Source: Malurus cyaneus samueli (Eukaryota; Chordata; Aves; Passeriformes; Maluridae). From it: a stretch of DNA of 64,000 bases. Under the pieces are notes generated by a model. That model saw only the letters and a program-made list of their open reading frames with translations, was not told the DNA's origin and searched no databases. The translations under genes were made by a program, and so were the position numbers. Location of the stretch: assembly GCA_009741485.1 (NCBI GenBank), contig CM019236.1:62828771-62892770 (forward strand), written 5' to 3'. Of this stretch, positions 1 to 11,350 are shown in pieces (the first letter of the stretch is position 1; each line of letters starts with the position of its first letter).

Positions 1-2539
1 GAATGCAATTAAATTAGTAGCCTGCAGAAACCTTGCACATTCTGAGGACAACATTCCATGGTGTTATGGAAGCTTTTTAATTAAGATGACTGATGAAAAT
101 TGAAGTTTGAAGCTGATTTAGTTGTTGACTGAAGCCAAACAAACAGAAAGGTGTGAAGCTGATTTTAAACTCTGTCCAAACAGCTAGAACTGCTGAGGAT
201 ATACATGGCTATTACAAAGTCCTTACTTTCCTTCTTTCTCCCCTTCTTACTTCCTTTCTGTCCATTCTTCTGTCCTCTACTGCTTGTGCATCCTTAGAAT
301 ACTGACCAGAAAGAACAACATTCTGAATAATTTCTTAATGAGCATGCATAAATCTGGAAGAAAATTAGTCTACCATAGCATATGTTGATCCTTAAGCCAC
401 CCTGAGTACCTGTACCTATCAGCACAAATCAGGAGGTTTAAATCATTTTTTACCATCCATTCTACATGGGAAGAAACCTACATGGGAAACATCTCTAGGT
501 GCAAACAGCAAGCAAATGGATACCTGACTGACATAAAATCAGGAAGCTTTCTTCTCCCCTAAACCCTTTCTCAGCTGTTACAGTTTTCTGTCAGCTCAAG
601 ACATACTTCCAGGGATAATTCAGCGCAGGATATGTTGCCTACAGCTACAGTGAAGCTGTCCTTGTAGTCCTGGGTAACAAGAGTAAAAAGCAACTTAACT
701 GAGGGTTTTACTAAATCTCATACAAAAAAACAATTCACAAAAAACAAACCCTTAATTTTGGCTTTACTTTTTTTTTTTTTCTTTTTAAATAGAGAACATG
801 GCAGAGAATCTCTACCGGGCAAAGAAAAGCATTATGTCATTTACAAAGGTTCAGAGATTGTAGATATAATGGACACTGATGTTTTGATTTTGCTTTTCTT
901 TATATTTTTACACAAGAGGTAATTTTTTGAAGCTTAGTTTGTTTAGCCTCCTACAGTCAATGAATTTATTCTTTTATTACTAAAAACTGCTGCTTTTTAC
1001 AAGCTTATTTCTTCATTGCTTCTCTGTCAAAAATTAAATTACCAAATCTTCAATTATTAAGAGGATTGATTGAAGTCACCAATTCTTGTGGAATTAATGC
1101 TTTTCCACAAATATGTCTGTAAAATAAACAATCAATTTTTAGACAATTAGTTCCTGGTCAAAAAGATAAAACCAAAGCAGACCTCCAAGTAGAGAGTATG
1201 TGCTCCAGCTGTTTTTTTGTTAGTAAGAATAATATGTAATTATCTCCTAACTTTCCCAAGATAAAAGTGCATCATCCAACTTCCTTTATGTAAAGACTTA
1301 TTTTTATACAATAACTCTAAAGGTCTCAGTCGGGATTTGGTTTCTCACAGGATGTGTTGAATTTGTTTCATAAGCATGCAACATGGCTTGTGAGAGTAAA
1401 TTACATGGAAGATATCTTTACACTTTGTAGTATCATTGAATGGCCTGTTCTCTTTGTAATCAGTTTTCCAAAGTCCTCTCATCACTAATGTGGATGTCTG
1501 ATTTTTCCTTCAAGAGGTCTAGTCTCTCACTTTCAAAATACTTGCCATTTTTTTTTGATTTATGACTTAAACAATTTCTTCATAATCTGCTTTAGCTGAT
1601 TATTTTTTAATAAACATTTTACAATGTTTATGTAATCTGTTTTTCATTAACATCTTTCTTTCCCTTTTATCTTTTATCTTTCCTTTGTGGAAGTTTTTTC
1701 TTCTCTTGTTGTTTTTTTGGTTTTTTTTTTTTTTTGTTTTGTTTTTGTTTTGTGTGTGTGTGTGTGTGTGTGTGTGTACATGGTGGTGTGTGTTACCTTC
1801 CCAAAAATCCACAAAACTTGCCATGCTCTTCATTTCTTCCTGCAGACACACTTCTTGATGCCTGAGCAAAAGCTGCCAAGTCAAAATAACTTGAGTTGTC
1901 ACACACAGAGATTAACATTTTCCTCACCTCTCTATGTCCCTTTTTTTTCAGGCAATAAAACTCCTCAAGGCAAGGTCTTTATGTGTGTCTTCATTTTGTG
2001 ATTTTTCGTGTGATACAAAAGCCTACTCCCAAAGTGTATTTTTATATTTCTATACTTAAGAAATTGCCCATGTGCTCTGCAACATTGTGCTTGGCTTATG
2101 AACAGTGCAATAGTGATATATATTGTGTTACTTTTTGAAATTTTCGTAGAATAATCAGTGGTATTACTGTTGTTGTTCTCATTATGATGGAAGATGACCT
2201 TTATTTCTATCCGCAATTCAACAAGGGACACCTGAAGTAATTTCTTAAATTATAAAAAAAAAATTTATAAAAAGACTCGAACAAAACAAAGTAGCACACA
2301 CAGCTGAAAAATGTTGTTTGTATTCACGTCACCCAACTTGTCACCTTGTGAAAGCAACAATTTTAAACCTCAACCCAGTATTCCAGGTGGCGTTCTAAAT
2401 CCAGGCCCAGGCAGCTATGCCCATGTGGCATCCCCAGGAAGGCCAAACATGGCTGCATTCCCTGTCGGGGCAGTGCTGGGGCTGTGATGCCCTTGGGCCG
2501 TGTCCCTAAGGAATGTTTGCTTGGTCCTCTCTCTCCCAG
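1..2539. other. Non-coding stretch before the plus-strand CAMK4 tail exon
   Basis: No coding exon is recognisable on either strand here. The first 2.3 kb is AT-rich with T-rich runs and one TG microsatellite. The last 150 bases become GC-rich and end in a pyrimidine tract plus AG, so at least this end is the 3' part of an intron read on the plus strand. I looked for the CAMK4 C-terminal end (acidic tail finishing in a short hydrophobic motif) and did not find it. Confidence 0.6.
1721..1777. repeat. T tract and (TG)n microsatellite
   Basis: Fifteen T at 1721-1735 are followed by a T/G-rich run and then by 27 bases of uninterrupted TG alternation at 1751-1777. This is an ordinary simple repeat. 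The reading frames crossing it are low-complexity artefacts. Confidence 0.95.
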
Positions 2540-2709
2540 GCCGCCGTGAAAGCTGTGGTGGCCTCTACGCGCCTCGGCAGTGCCAGCAGCCATGGCACTC
2601 ATGACAGCCACAAGGCTGGCCACAGCCCGGCCCGTGACACCCAGCCCGTGGAGAATCCCCTCAGGACACAGCAGTGGCGGCAGCAGCGGCCCCAGAAGAA
2701 ATGCCTTAG
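2540..2709 (+). CDS. CAMK4: CAMK4 exon, calmodulin-binding helix and tail, in reverse orientation
   Basis: The exon starts after a good acceptor (pyrimidine tract, CAG at 2537-2539) and reads AAVKAVVASTRLGSASSHG, which matches human CaMKIV from residue 328. That is the second half of the calmodulin-binding helix followed by the Ser-rich autophosphorylation region. Its phase (0) fits the exon ending in KLK at 3505. The orientation is opposite to all other CAMK4 exons, so it cannot be spliced to them as drawn. The reading frame that starts the exon stays open to 2842 but becomes Gln/Arg-rich after about 2655. Another frame gives DTAVAAAAAPEEMP and then TAG at 2707-2709, which resembles the Ala/Glu-rich CaMKIV tail better. 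A one-base frameshift near 2650-2664 is therefore possible. The 3' boundary is uncertain. Confidence 0.85.
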
Positions 2710-3212
2710 ATCGGTGTTGGTCACCTGCAGCAATGGAGATTTGTCATTTCATACACCAGCTACCTTGTCATCTGGCGAAAGAGAATTCGTAAGCTTGGCC
2801 TCTCTGGTTCTGCTTCAGGGCACCACAGGCCCCACCTGGTAATCCTACCTTCAGTGCATGTGACTGCTTATGAAAATAGTAAACTGTTCCATAAGGCATG
2901 TCATGGAAACAGTGTAATTCACAGTAATAACGGCAGGTGAAAACATGGGGATTATTAACTACCTACCATAATGTGTACACTTCATCTATCTAGTGTTCCT
3001 AGGTGGCATTTGAAATACAATGCTGTTTCGTTTGGTTTTATGGGAGTAGGTGTCCTATCTATGTTGTGAGTTTCTTTGAACTGTTTTCCTTCCAGGTTCA
3101 TAGCTCTTTAGCAGACAAAATGGAAGGAAATACCAAACCAATGCTTTTAAAACTGATACATGAAATAATGCTTTTTATCTGTAAAATTGAAGAAGTATTT
3201 GGGGATTTACAC

Positions 3213-3232
3213 AAAAAAAAAAAAAAAAAAAA
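3213..3232. repeat. A20 tract
   Basis: Twenty consecutive A. Upstream sequence shows no retrocopy of a known gene, so I treat it as a simple homopolymer. Confidence 0.9.
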
Positions 3233-3498
3233 GCAACATTCCAACTTTTGGGAAGTTTCACTGGGCATGAAAATGTACATTGCTCAAGCTTGTATTGAGA
3301 ATGCCTTATTCTGACTTCTCCTGTTTATACACGGTATTTTAATAACAACCAAAATATTGCGATTTCTGCCATTTCATTCCATAGTAAAGTGCTAGCAAAA
3401 CAAAATCATAGACTAAAGAAGGATTAGATGCAAATTCGTGGCATACCGTTATATTTATTCATTGAATTTCATAGCCAAAACAGACACTATGAGCAGAG

Positions 3499-3504
3499 AC
3501 TTGC
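3499..3504 (-). other. CAMK4: Non-canonical GC splice donor of CAMK4
   Basis: On the minus strand the exon ends AAG and the intron begins GCAAGT. AAG|GCAAGT is the strongest form of the minor GC-AG donor class. The boundary is fixed independently: the protein ends in KLK here in phase 0, and the next exon begins with AAVKAV in phase 0. A T-to-C sequencing error would also explain it. Confidence 0.7.
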
Positions 3505-3657
3505 CTTAAGTTTACGTCGGGCATTGAATTCTTGAAGTTTCTTTTGTGCGTTGTCCATATGTGCAAAGTTTATTGCCTTCCCTGTGACCCATGGGTGCTG
3601 CAAAGCCTGCAGAGTGGTTAGGCGTTTCTTGGGGTCTAGAACAATCAACTTTTTAAC
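3505..3657 (-). CDS. CAMK4: CAMK4 exon, end of kinase domain and autoinhibitory segment
   Basis: This 153-bp exon encodes 51 residues matching human CaMKIV 277-327. It starts VKKLIVLDPKKRLTTLQAL, passes through QHPWVTGKA and ends NARRKLK. It covers the last helices of the kinase C-lobe, with the conserved arginine of DPKKRLT, then the autoinhibitory segment, then the first residues of the calmodulin-binding helix. The acceptor is CAG at 3658-3660 read in reverse; the donor is GCAAGT. Substitutions relative to human are conservative (L for F, IN for AN, A for V) and the frame is intact. CaMKIV is a mainly nuclear Ser/Thr kinase activated by Ca2+/calmodulin and by CaMKK, and it phosphorylates transcription factors such as CREB. 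Confidence 0.97.
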
Positions 3658-5648
3658 CTGCATCACAAGCAAGAAATACAAAAGAATATCAACCTTTTTC
3701 TTCATTTGGATTTACCTAGTTTTGCATTTGGGGGCTCTGGTCTTGGTTTGGGGAGCATCTTAGGTGAGACAATCTAAGAAACCAACAAGAATTTTCATAT
3801 GTGTATTTGCAAGTATTTTGCTTCTGGCATTTCTTGGTCCTCCATAAATAACATCTGATTAAGACAGCCACTAAGGGGGAAGAGAGAAGAGAAAGAATCA
3901 ACTGGTTATCAATGTATTAAGGGTATGCACCAATGCAAATGACCTATATCTGTCATAGGATGTTTCATGTCTGAATTGCCATACAAATCCTAAGAAATTC
4001 TCAAAATAACCCAGGCTGCTCTGAGCAGCATCTCTACTTTTGGATTTGGACAAGTTTTAAACTGGATTAGAAATTTTAAATTATAGTGTATGCAGCTCAT
4101 GGAGACTTGAATGCAGCTCATGGTGCCATGCAGTCCTTGTCAGGTTCATCACAAAGGAAATATTTCCTTCAGTCCCTGTAAAACCTCATGTACACATAAA
4201 AAAAGCACTGTAAAGCATTTCTGTCTTAGCCCACTTGGAAAATTAATGTTATTTCCTTTTGTCACCAGGACTAGCAAACCTGCACTTCTACAAACATGAA
4301 TATAGGACATTTTTTGGGAAAAAGGCCCTGCAAACGTATCTCTGGGACTGGAGATGGTCCTGCTGGATTCAAAGTGTGTCCAGTACAGCAACATTCCATA
4401 GGTTTTATTGGATCTCTGGACAAATGGTGTTTTTTAAAAAGAAGAAGGGTGAGGATGGAGTAACAAGTGCATAGATGACACTCTGGAGAGCTGCACTCAC
4501 CCAGCTGTCCTGACTGAAGACCCTCTTGGAGCAGAGTGCAAGTGATGACACAGGGCTCCACTGCTCCTGTGTTCCCAAGAGTGAGGGTAAACTTGTTTTA
4601 GGGTTCTGTGAAATTTCCCTACAAAGAGTTCTTAAAGAAAGTTGGTACCCTGAAGTGGGTGCAGGAGAACAGGCATAGTGGTGAATACTGGTTGTGTCTC
4701 CAAGAAAGACCTTGAGTTAGGCAAATCACTTCAACTGAACACAGAATTGCTCAGCATGGATTTTTAGAGTCATAGTCATCATCCTAATCTACAACTTGTT
4801 TTACAGTGTTCAAACCTGAAACTTTGTCCTTTATTTCACTTTAGAAAAACATCATATCTCACAAAATAACAAAAAAGTATTTGAACTTCTAAAGTCCTTC
4901 CCTTTGAAATATCCTGATGTACTTCACTAACACCAATTACTTTATAATTTGTGGCACAATTTGTAAAAGTAATATAGAACAGAGCACTCGTGTTTTCAAT
5001 GCTAATGAAATAACTGAATTATGCAAGTTATTACTGACAAAAGTCAGACTCAAGCATACCTATCTTTGGAGATCAGTGTCTCTTGGATCCAAATTATTTT
5101 ATCCAGTAATAAAAAAATACAGTCCAGATAGCAGGCCAGCCCTTGCATTTTGCTAATGGACCATACTTAAAAGTAAACAGTCTTTCCTCACCTACTAAAA
5201 AAAAAGCTTAAAGGGACAGAAGAAGTGTATCAGAAAAAGCAGAGTGGGGTGAGGGGCAAGTCTCAGTCTTTTTTATATTCTTCCTCCCAAAGTTCAGGCT
5301 TGAAAACTGCAAAAAATGAAGGTCTTGTTTCTACATTCATTCCCCTGAAGGTGTTTGCCCAGAAAACAGGAACAGTGAAACCCTTCAGAGCTGGAAGGAA
5401 AGGCAGGCAGACATGAACACTGTAACAGCTGCCAACAATCTGCGGCTTACTTCACAGAAGAACCTGAATATCCATGATTCTGAGTGCAAAATTATGGCAC
5501 TGGATTAACTGTGCCTTAATATAGCAAACACAAGAAGAAAGAAACATGAACAATTAATTAACTTAGTTATTCTGCCCCCACCCCACCATGGACTCTGTCT
5601 CAATGGAAGCAATACTATATACTCCAGTCTCATTTTTGCTTTACTTAC
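3658..5648 (-). other. CAMK4: CAMK4 intron
   Basis: Intron of about 2 kb between the exons for residues 234-276 and 277-327. It starts GTAAGT and ends CAG in minus-strand reading. No other gene, RNA or clear mobile element was seen. Confidence 0.85.
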
Positions 5649-5788
5649 TAAATCCTTGGCATTCAGAGACACATCATCCCACCAGGGGGACACAAAGTCA
5701 TATTCACAGTTCAGGATTCTCTTAAACATGTACTGATCTCCCCTCTCATCATATAAAATTGGTTCAATATTAGCCACATTATATGTTA
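5649..5788 (-). CDS. CAMK4: CAMK4 exon, kinase C-lobe, with a disrupted 5' end
   Basis: Most of the exon is intact and matches human residues 242-276: YDERGDQYMFKRILNCEYD is followed by FVSPWWDDVSLNAKDL, with a good GTAAGT donor. The start is not intact. The family has LCGFEPFYDERG here. The window reads TGTGG, then extra bases, then GAACCA, then more extra bases, then TATGATGAG. It is about 7 nt longer than the canonical 127 nt, with about 4 nt of that between the CG and EP codons. The only nearby AG (5789-5790) would put a TAA into the frame carried over from the previous exon. As it stands the exon cannot be joined in frame, because of decay, a local sequence error or a misjoin. The 5' boundary is approximate. 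Confidence 0.85.
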
Positions 5789-8700
5789 CTTGAAGTAATA
5801 TGTATAAAGAATATATGAATTCATCACAAGATTTAAAATTATGTCTTGGTGTTTTAGAAAGTTCATTGGATAGTATTTTTTCCCTACTTTGTATCTCTGT
5901 TAGATCCTCTTTGGTGTATATACATCTCTGAGTTACTTACCTTGTGATTGTCATGATGCATGAATACTTAATTGTTACATGTATCTAAATGACTGGAAAT
6001 GGTTCATTTTATAATTATCTTATTTGCCCTGTGATTAATTTGTTGACTTTATTTAATACAATATAGAGCTTTTCTATATCTCTCATGTATAACTGTACAT
6101 ATTGGAGGAATAGTCTAATATGAATTATGGCTTTTTTTCATGATCTGAACGTGTATTTAAAGTAATGTTATTGGGAATCCATTTTAGGTATGAAGTTAGA
6201 AGTTTTTATATGTCCAGTTAGGACTGATTTTTAGTTCATCCCTGTACATTCTTTCATACTATAATTCACAGTATGTAAAAGCTTCTGTTAGATTTTCATG
6301 ATCAGCCCTCATCTTTACTTAGGTAACCTACATGCAGTCTAGAAATCTTGTGATCTCACTAACGACTGCATTTATGAATATATTGAATAATATAGATCCC
6401 AGCAGAGATCCACACTGCTGGCCCCAGGGACAGCAGACTCACAGAAGTGGTTTCCATTTGTATAATGTCTTTTTTTATTGCCTCACTGCACTTTAATCTC
6501 TCCTCCACACATAATCAGATTTTTTTAAGTGAATTTCCTATTTAGCCAGTATGTGATCTGAGCTTAACAGAAAGTCTATGTGCTACTCTTCCTCCAGAAA
6601 ATGCAACAAGCACTAAGATGATGAGAGGAAAACAACGGCAGATCATAAAGATTAAGACAGCAACAAATCTAGAAAAAAACGTACATTTTTACTTGTTTTT
6701 GTATAGTCGAACACAGTCAGTGTGCCTAGTGTCCTGAAAAAGGAGGCTGAGGTTCAGTGAAGAAATGTGGTTTTGGGAGTGGTGCATAACTGTGGGTAGA
6801 ATAGCTGCATCAAATTCCACTGCTGAAGAGGAGAAACACCTTATTGTAAGCACATTCTGGGCAGATTATTTTTCCAAGCTGGGCAGAAGTGTATTAAAAC
6901 ATAAGGATCCAGCCTCCAAGCATCGTGTACTTCAAGAGCTGGTGGCCAGTCAGACTCCCTCTGCTGCTTTCCTCCTGTTTGCTACTTCTTCCAGCTCCAC
7001 TTTTGGGCTTGCCCCAGGTCCCTGCTGTCCGTACGGAGCAGGTGCCTGTTCCTACTTGGTGTATGCCCTGAGCAAGGCACCTCGCTGGCTCAGCCCACAC
7101 TGCTTTTTGGAATCGAGTAGCTGATGACAGCAAGAACCAGCTGAAGCCTTTCTGTGTCTGTGTTGGAAGCCTCCTAAGTGAATTTTCTATTTTCAATATA
7201 ACTTACTACTATCACCTCTCGTTTTCTCATTAACAATTTCTATAGATATGCCTCTATTTGAAAATCCATTTCAGCAGATGGACTTTTTTTTTTTTGCTGC
7301 GTGCCAAAATAGATGAATAAAATTAAAGGTGTGATTTCAAATTAGATTAATTATATCAGTGTAATACCAAGTGCAACTGGTCTTGATTTCATTTTATTTT
7401 GAAATAACATTTTATTGTGGCAATTTATTTTGAATCAATTACCTACAAATAAAGGATGAGTCAATGGAAACAGTTTAAAAAACAATTAAAAATGACCAAA
7501 TGGTGCTTTGCCTCCTTTAAAGTAAGTTACTGAAATAACTTCTTTGATTAAATCCCTGGAATTTCAGCTACAGGCAAAGTCTCTATATTTGTTGATCACT
7601 ATCTACATCTCAAACATGCAGAAGGATTTCCAAGCGGCTGTAGGAATACAAAAAGACTGTTCTTGTTGGCTTTTAATGCAATGCCTGTGGCTTCCCTGGA
7701 ATTATGACAGGTATCACCAATAAGTCTTAATATGCTTTGCCTCAAGAAAAACAGTTCTGTCAAAATATGTGTCAGTTTTTTTTTATCAAGTGGTAACTCC
7801 TGTTAACCATTAATCACTTTGATTAATGACAAGATACAGATTTGTGTAGATACTCTGTGACATGGTTGTTAACTTTTATATCCACTCCATTTTGGGAGTA
7901 AGTACAGGAATGTATTTTTTGACTATGTGTAAGAGACTTTCCTCCACTGAACTGTGAGGCTGAGATGTACAACATTGTACACACAATAGAAGACTTTTTA
8001 AAATAGAATACTGTTAAAGCTAAATGGAAGAGACAATCAGGTGGATTTTTGCCTGGTTTGTCCCTGTAGATCAAATCAGGTTTTGAAGTGGGAATAGGAC
8101 AGGATTAGGAGGACGAATAGAAAATTCTGTACTGATGCAGCACTATCCAGAACATGAACTTACACACTTGTGTTTACACAAATGGAGAGATTTAATGTGG
8201 CTTGGGAGCAATCACAAAACAGCTGGAAGGTTTTGAGAAGGTGCATATAGAAAATGCCATTCTGTATAATCAGATAGGAATTGTTTGGAGTTTGATTGAA
8301 GCTTGCCTACACTTGAAAACAAGTTCTGCTTAAGAAAGGCTCTTGATTTCAAGTGCAACAACTTCATTAGGACTTGAATGAGTAGGAAAGGCCATAACTT
8401 AATTTAGATGACTTTGTAATGGGACAGCAAAAGTCACCTCTCCAATCTTAGAGACCACCTTGCTGGCAAATTTCACTCCTGTCTGTCATGAGCGGAAGCT
8501 GTAGAAGTGACAGCAAATGAGCACCTGGCAGGCAATATCTGAGATGTGATCTTCAACACAAGGTTTGGGTCTTAAACCAGACCTTGAGACAAAGATATAC
8601 ATATTTTAAAAAGAGCAGATAAAAGGACAGTAAACAGGAATATTGTAGGCGATTATTTGCAGGAACCCAAAAGACCTGTGAACAATTTGAGGCTCATATG

Positions 8701-9446
8701 CGGAACAAATGATGTTTTCTGACATTACCATTAGAGTGTTTATATATCCTTACATGGGCTTTTAGTATAACCTCTAAAGAAAGTAATCCTTTCTTTGCAA
8801 AAGACAAAAGGCAAATAATTGTGTTATTGCATATTTTACTTGCTGGACATAGTTAATCCTAGTAGGGGAAGGACAATGGCCCACATGTATAAAATCCTCC
8901 ATATCTTTAAAGCACATATATAAAATCTCATTTTCTTCCCATGAAAGATATCCTGAAAGTGTTGTATATAAGTACAAAAATCATCTTTGCATAGTCATTG
9001 CCAAGGGACTAAATTAAGTCTCATAATTATTCTCCCATAAAGAGAAGAGTCAATATATCATATGAAATTTCTCAATAATCCTCCTTTGAAAGATTCAATC
9101 AATGCAATAAAATAATTATAATTCTTAGTATTGAATCATGACTACCCACAATATGACTAAGACACAAATGCCTACTTTTAGACACAACTGTTTGAAACTA
9201 CACTCATTCACATTATTAGCATGATTCTGCACAGATCTTGCTGCTGTTCAGGAAGTTGTGTTATACTTATCAAATATTTAAATTGAGTGTTTTGGCATGC
9301 TCCTCTATGACTTTACTTACTTCAGTAAGATTAGGAATATAATAATTAAAGTTCAGAATGTTGTTTTTTTCCAAAACAGCTCATAACATCATAAAATCCT
9401 GTGGGTGCTAAAGAGTGAGCCTCTCTGTATCCCTGTCTGCACTTAC
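5789..9446 (-). other. CAMK4: CAMK4 intron
   Basis: AT-rich intron of about 3.7 kb between the exons for residues 209-234 and 234-276. The donor is GTAAGT. No other exon is recognised. A weak, old CR1-like stretch is noted separately. Confidence 0.8.
6340..6440 (-). mobile_element. Possible old CR1 LINE remnant
   Basis: About 100 bases around the words AATATATTGAATAATATAGA and GATCCACACTGCTGGC resemble the antisense of the CR1 reverse-transcriptase region, where bird CR1 copies read 'ATATTGAACAAGACTGG...GATCCCTG'. Similarity is low and interrupted, and I see no 3' end repeat. This is a tentative call from memory of the family. Confidence 0.3.
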
Positions 9447-9522
9447 AGGATGTAGGTGATAATCCCCAGGGACCACATGTCCACCTCAGGGCCATAGGCA
9501 CATCCCCGTAGTATCTCTGGTG
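9447..9522 (-). CDS. CAMK4: CAMK4 exon, APE motif and substrate-binding part of the C-lobe
   Basis: This 76-bp exon encodes (A)PEILRGCAYGPEVDMWSLG followed by IITYI and the first two bases of a Leu codon, matching human residues 209-234. It carries the APE motif that closes the kinase activation segment and the conserved DMWSxG aspartate of the F helix. The acceptor CTGCAG and donor GTAAGT are both canonical, and the phases fit the activation-loop exon upstream (TGT G|CA). Only one residue differs from human in what I can compare (L for V). The exon itself is intact; the problem lies at the start of the next exon. Confidence 0.97.
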
Positions 9523-9769
9523 CTGCAGAGGACAAAACACTTGTCAGTAACATGAAAGCTGAGTGAAGAAATAATAGCCACAAAGTCAATTAAAGTCCAT
9601 GCACACTTGTGTCTCCTATAAAAAGTTAATGCTGCCCCTTTAAGCCCTTAATTAGACAAATTGTTCCTTTCACTGTATATAAAACAACAGAAGTCACGCC
9701 CAAGCAGAGCTACAATAAATTGGGAAATGTACTTTTGTTTTGAATTGTTTGTTTAGTTTTTTTTTTAGG

Positions 9770-10580
9770 TTTGTGAAAGGAACCACAGGAAGCTACAGCA
9801 GCCCTGGAGATACAGTTTGACCAAGAAGGTGGTGGTTCGACTTCAGGATTTTACTTTGTGTTTTTGTAAATACAATAACAAAACTGGAGCCAGTGAAAAT
9901 CTCCAGCCTTTATTGGATGCAGAGGTAAGCACTGGAATCAAGGATGAGGAAAAGTATGAGGTACTTAATGAGGCCTTCTTTGCATCAACAGTAAGACCTG
10001 TTCTCCTGAGCAGGCAGAAATGGACAGGAGCAGAACAGGCCCCCTGTCATCCAGGAGGAGGGAGGCAGTGACTGCTGAGCCCCTCAGACACTCACAAGTC
10101 CTTGGGACCAGACGGGATTCATCCAAAGGTTCTGAGGCAGCTGGTGAAGGAGCTTGCCAGCCCCTCTCCATCACTGATCACCAGTCCTGTCCAGCTGTGG
10201 AGGTTCCAGGTGATTTGGAGGTTGGCTAATGTGATGTCCACAAGAAAGGCAGGCAGATGGATGCAGGGAACTGCAGGCCCCTAGCCAGGGAAGGTCATGG
10301 AGAAGATAATTTTGGGTGATCACATGGCACACATAGGACATGGGATCAGGCACAGCCAGCAGGAGAAAAGAGGGTCCTGCCTGAGCAACCTGATCTCCTT
10401 TTATGAGCAGGTGATTCCCCAGGTGAGTGAGGGGAGGGCTATAGATGTTGTCTATGGGGACTCCTTTGGCACTGTCTCCCACAGGATTCTCCTGGAGAAA
10501 CTGGCTGCTCATGGCTTGGACAGGTACAGAGTCACTGGGTAAAACTGGCTGGACATATGGACCCAGAGAGTGGTGGTGAA
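9770..10580 (+). mobile_element. CR1 LINE fragment, reverse-transcriptase region, 3'-truncated
   Basis: Degenerate CR1 sequence on the plus strand. Recognisable words in order include 'tacttaatgaggccttcttt' (near 9962), the run around 'acaagtccttgggaccagac' (near 10095), 'gattttgg..ggt' replacing the family's 'actggaggtt' and, most clearly, 'attctcctggagaaactggc' (from 10487), which encodes the [12 protein letters not shown] motif. Frames are broken by stops and indels, so it is inactive. CR1 copies normally lose their 5' end and keep the 3' end. This one stops abruptly at 10580 in the middle of the reverse transcriptase, which points to a rearrangement breakpoint. Confidence 0.8.
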
Positions 10581-11325
10581 CTGTGGTCCAAGCTCTGATC
10601 TGTTAGAGGATAATGGACCTTTCAGTGTAATTATTACTGAAAATTACAAACGTGTGCAGAAACCAGAGTGTAATTCTAGTCTTTATTCTGCTTACTGCTG
10701 CTTAAAAAACGACCATCAAAATCAGTAGAGAAGCCTAACACTGAAACTTAAGAAATATCATTCAGAGGAAAGCTTTCTGCACTAAAGGAACACAAACAAC
10801 TATTGCTGCCCATGGGGAAACTGCTTGTGTTTGAGGAAACAGAACTGCGTGTATTTCATATTTATTTTGTATCACTGTTAAGTGCAAAATCTTGATGCTA
10901 ATAGAATATATGTTATCAATAGACTGATTCAGTTTTGATGTAATCGAGATTTTATGGTTTTTTTTGTATTTCACTGCACAGTATGCATACACACGTGTTG
11001 TCTTAACTCATGGTAAGTGCATTGAATAATTTTCAGCAGAATTTTTATTTCTTGATGACTGATTAAAATTTTTTCTTCTGATATTAACTTCCCCATTAAG
11101 CACTGATATCACAGGAAGAACTAGAAATACTAAAGAAAACTTTGTTTCCTCCGCTCTTTGTGATCGGCCATTGTTGTATCATCAGTGTATATATTAACCT
11201 ACAGAGTGCAGAAATGCACTAAGATCCATTACATTTAACAGTCTAAATTCATGTTTTTCTTTATATCTCACCCAGGACAAAGTTCACAAAGCCATTTTTC
11301 CCCCCCTGCTTGAATAATTCTAAAG

Positions 11326-11350
11326 NNNNNNNNNNNNNNNNNNNNNNNNN
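11326..11350. other. Assembly gap of 25 N
   Basis: Twenty-five N exactly. The palindrome's left arm begins at the base after it. In the right arm about 22 bases (17078-17099) lie between the arm end and a short stretch resembling the sequence just left of this gap. A fixed 25-N spacer is the kind of default that gap-filling tools leave, so the true size is unknown. Confidence 0.99.

Larger units (their letters stand above)
2710..3504. other. Non-coding stretch between opposed CAMK4 exons
   Basis: No exon is recognised. It holds a 20-base A tract at 3213-3232. One breakpoint of the inversion that separates the two exons, if real, should fall in this stretch. Confidence 0.6.

Noticed and set aside
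3213..3232. A20 as the tail of a processed retrocopy
   Set aside because: No intronless gene copy or target duplication lies upstream, so it is treated as a simple homopolymer.
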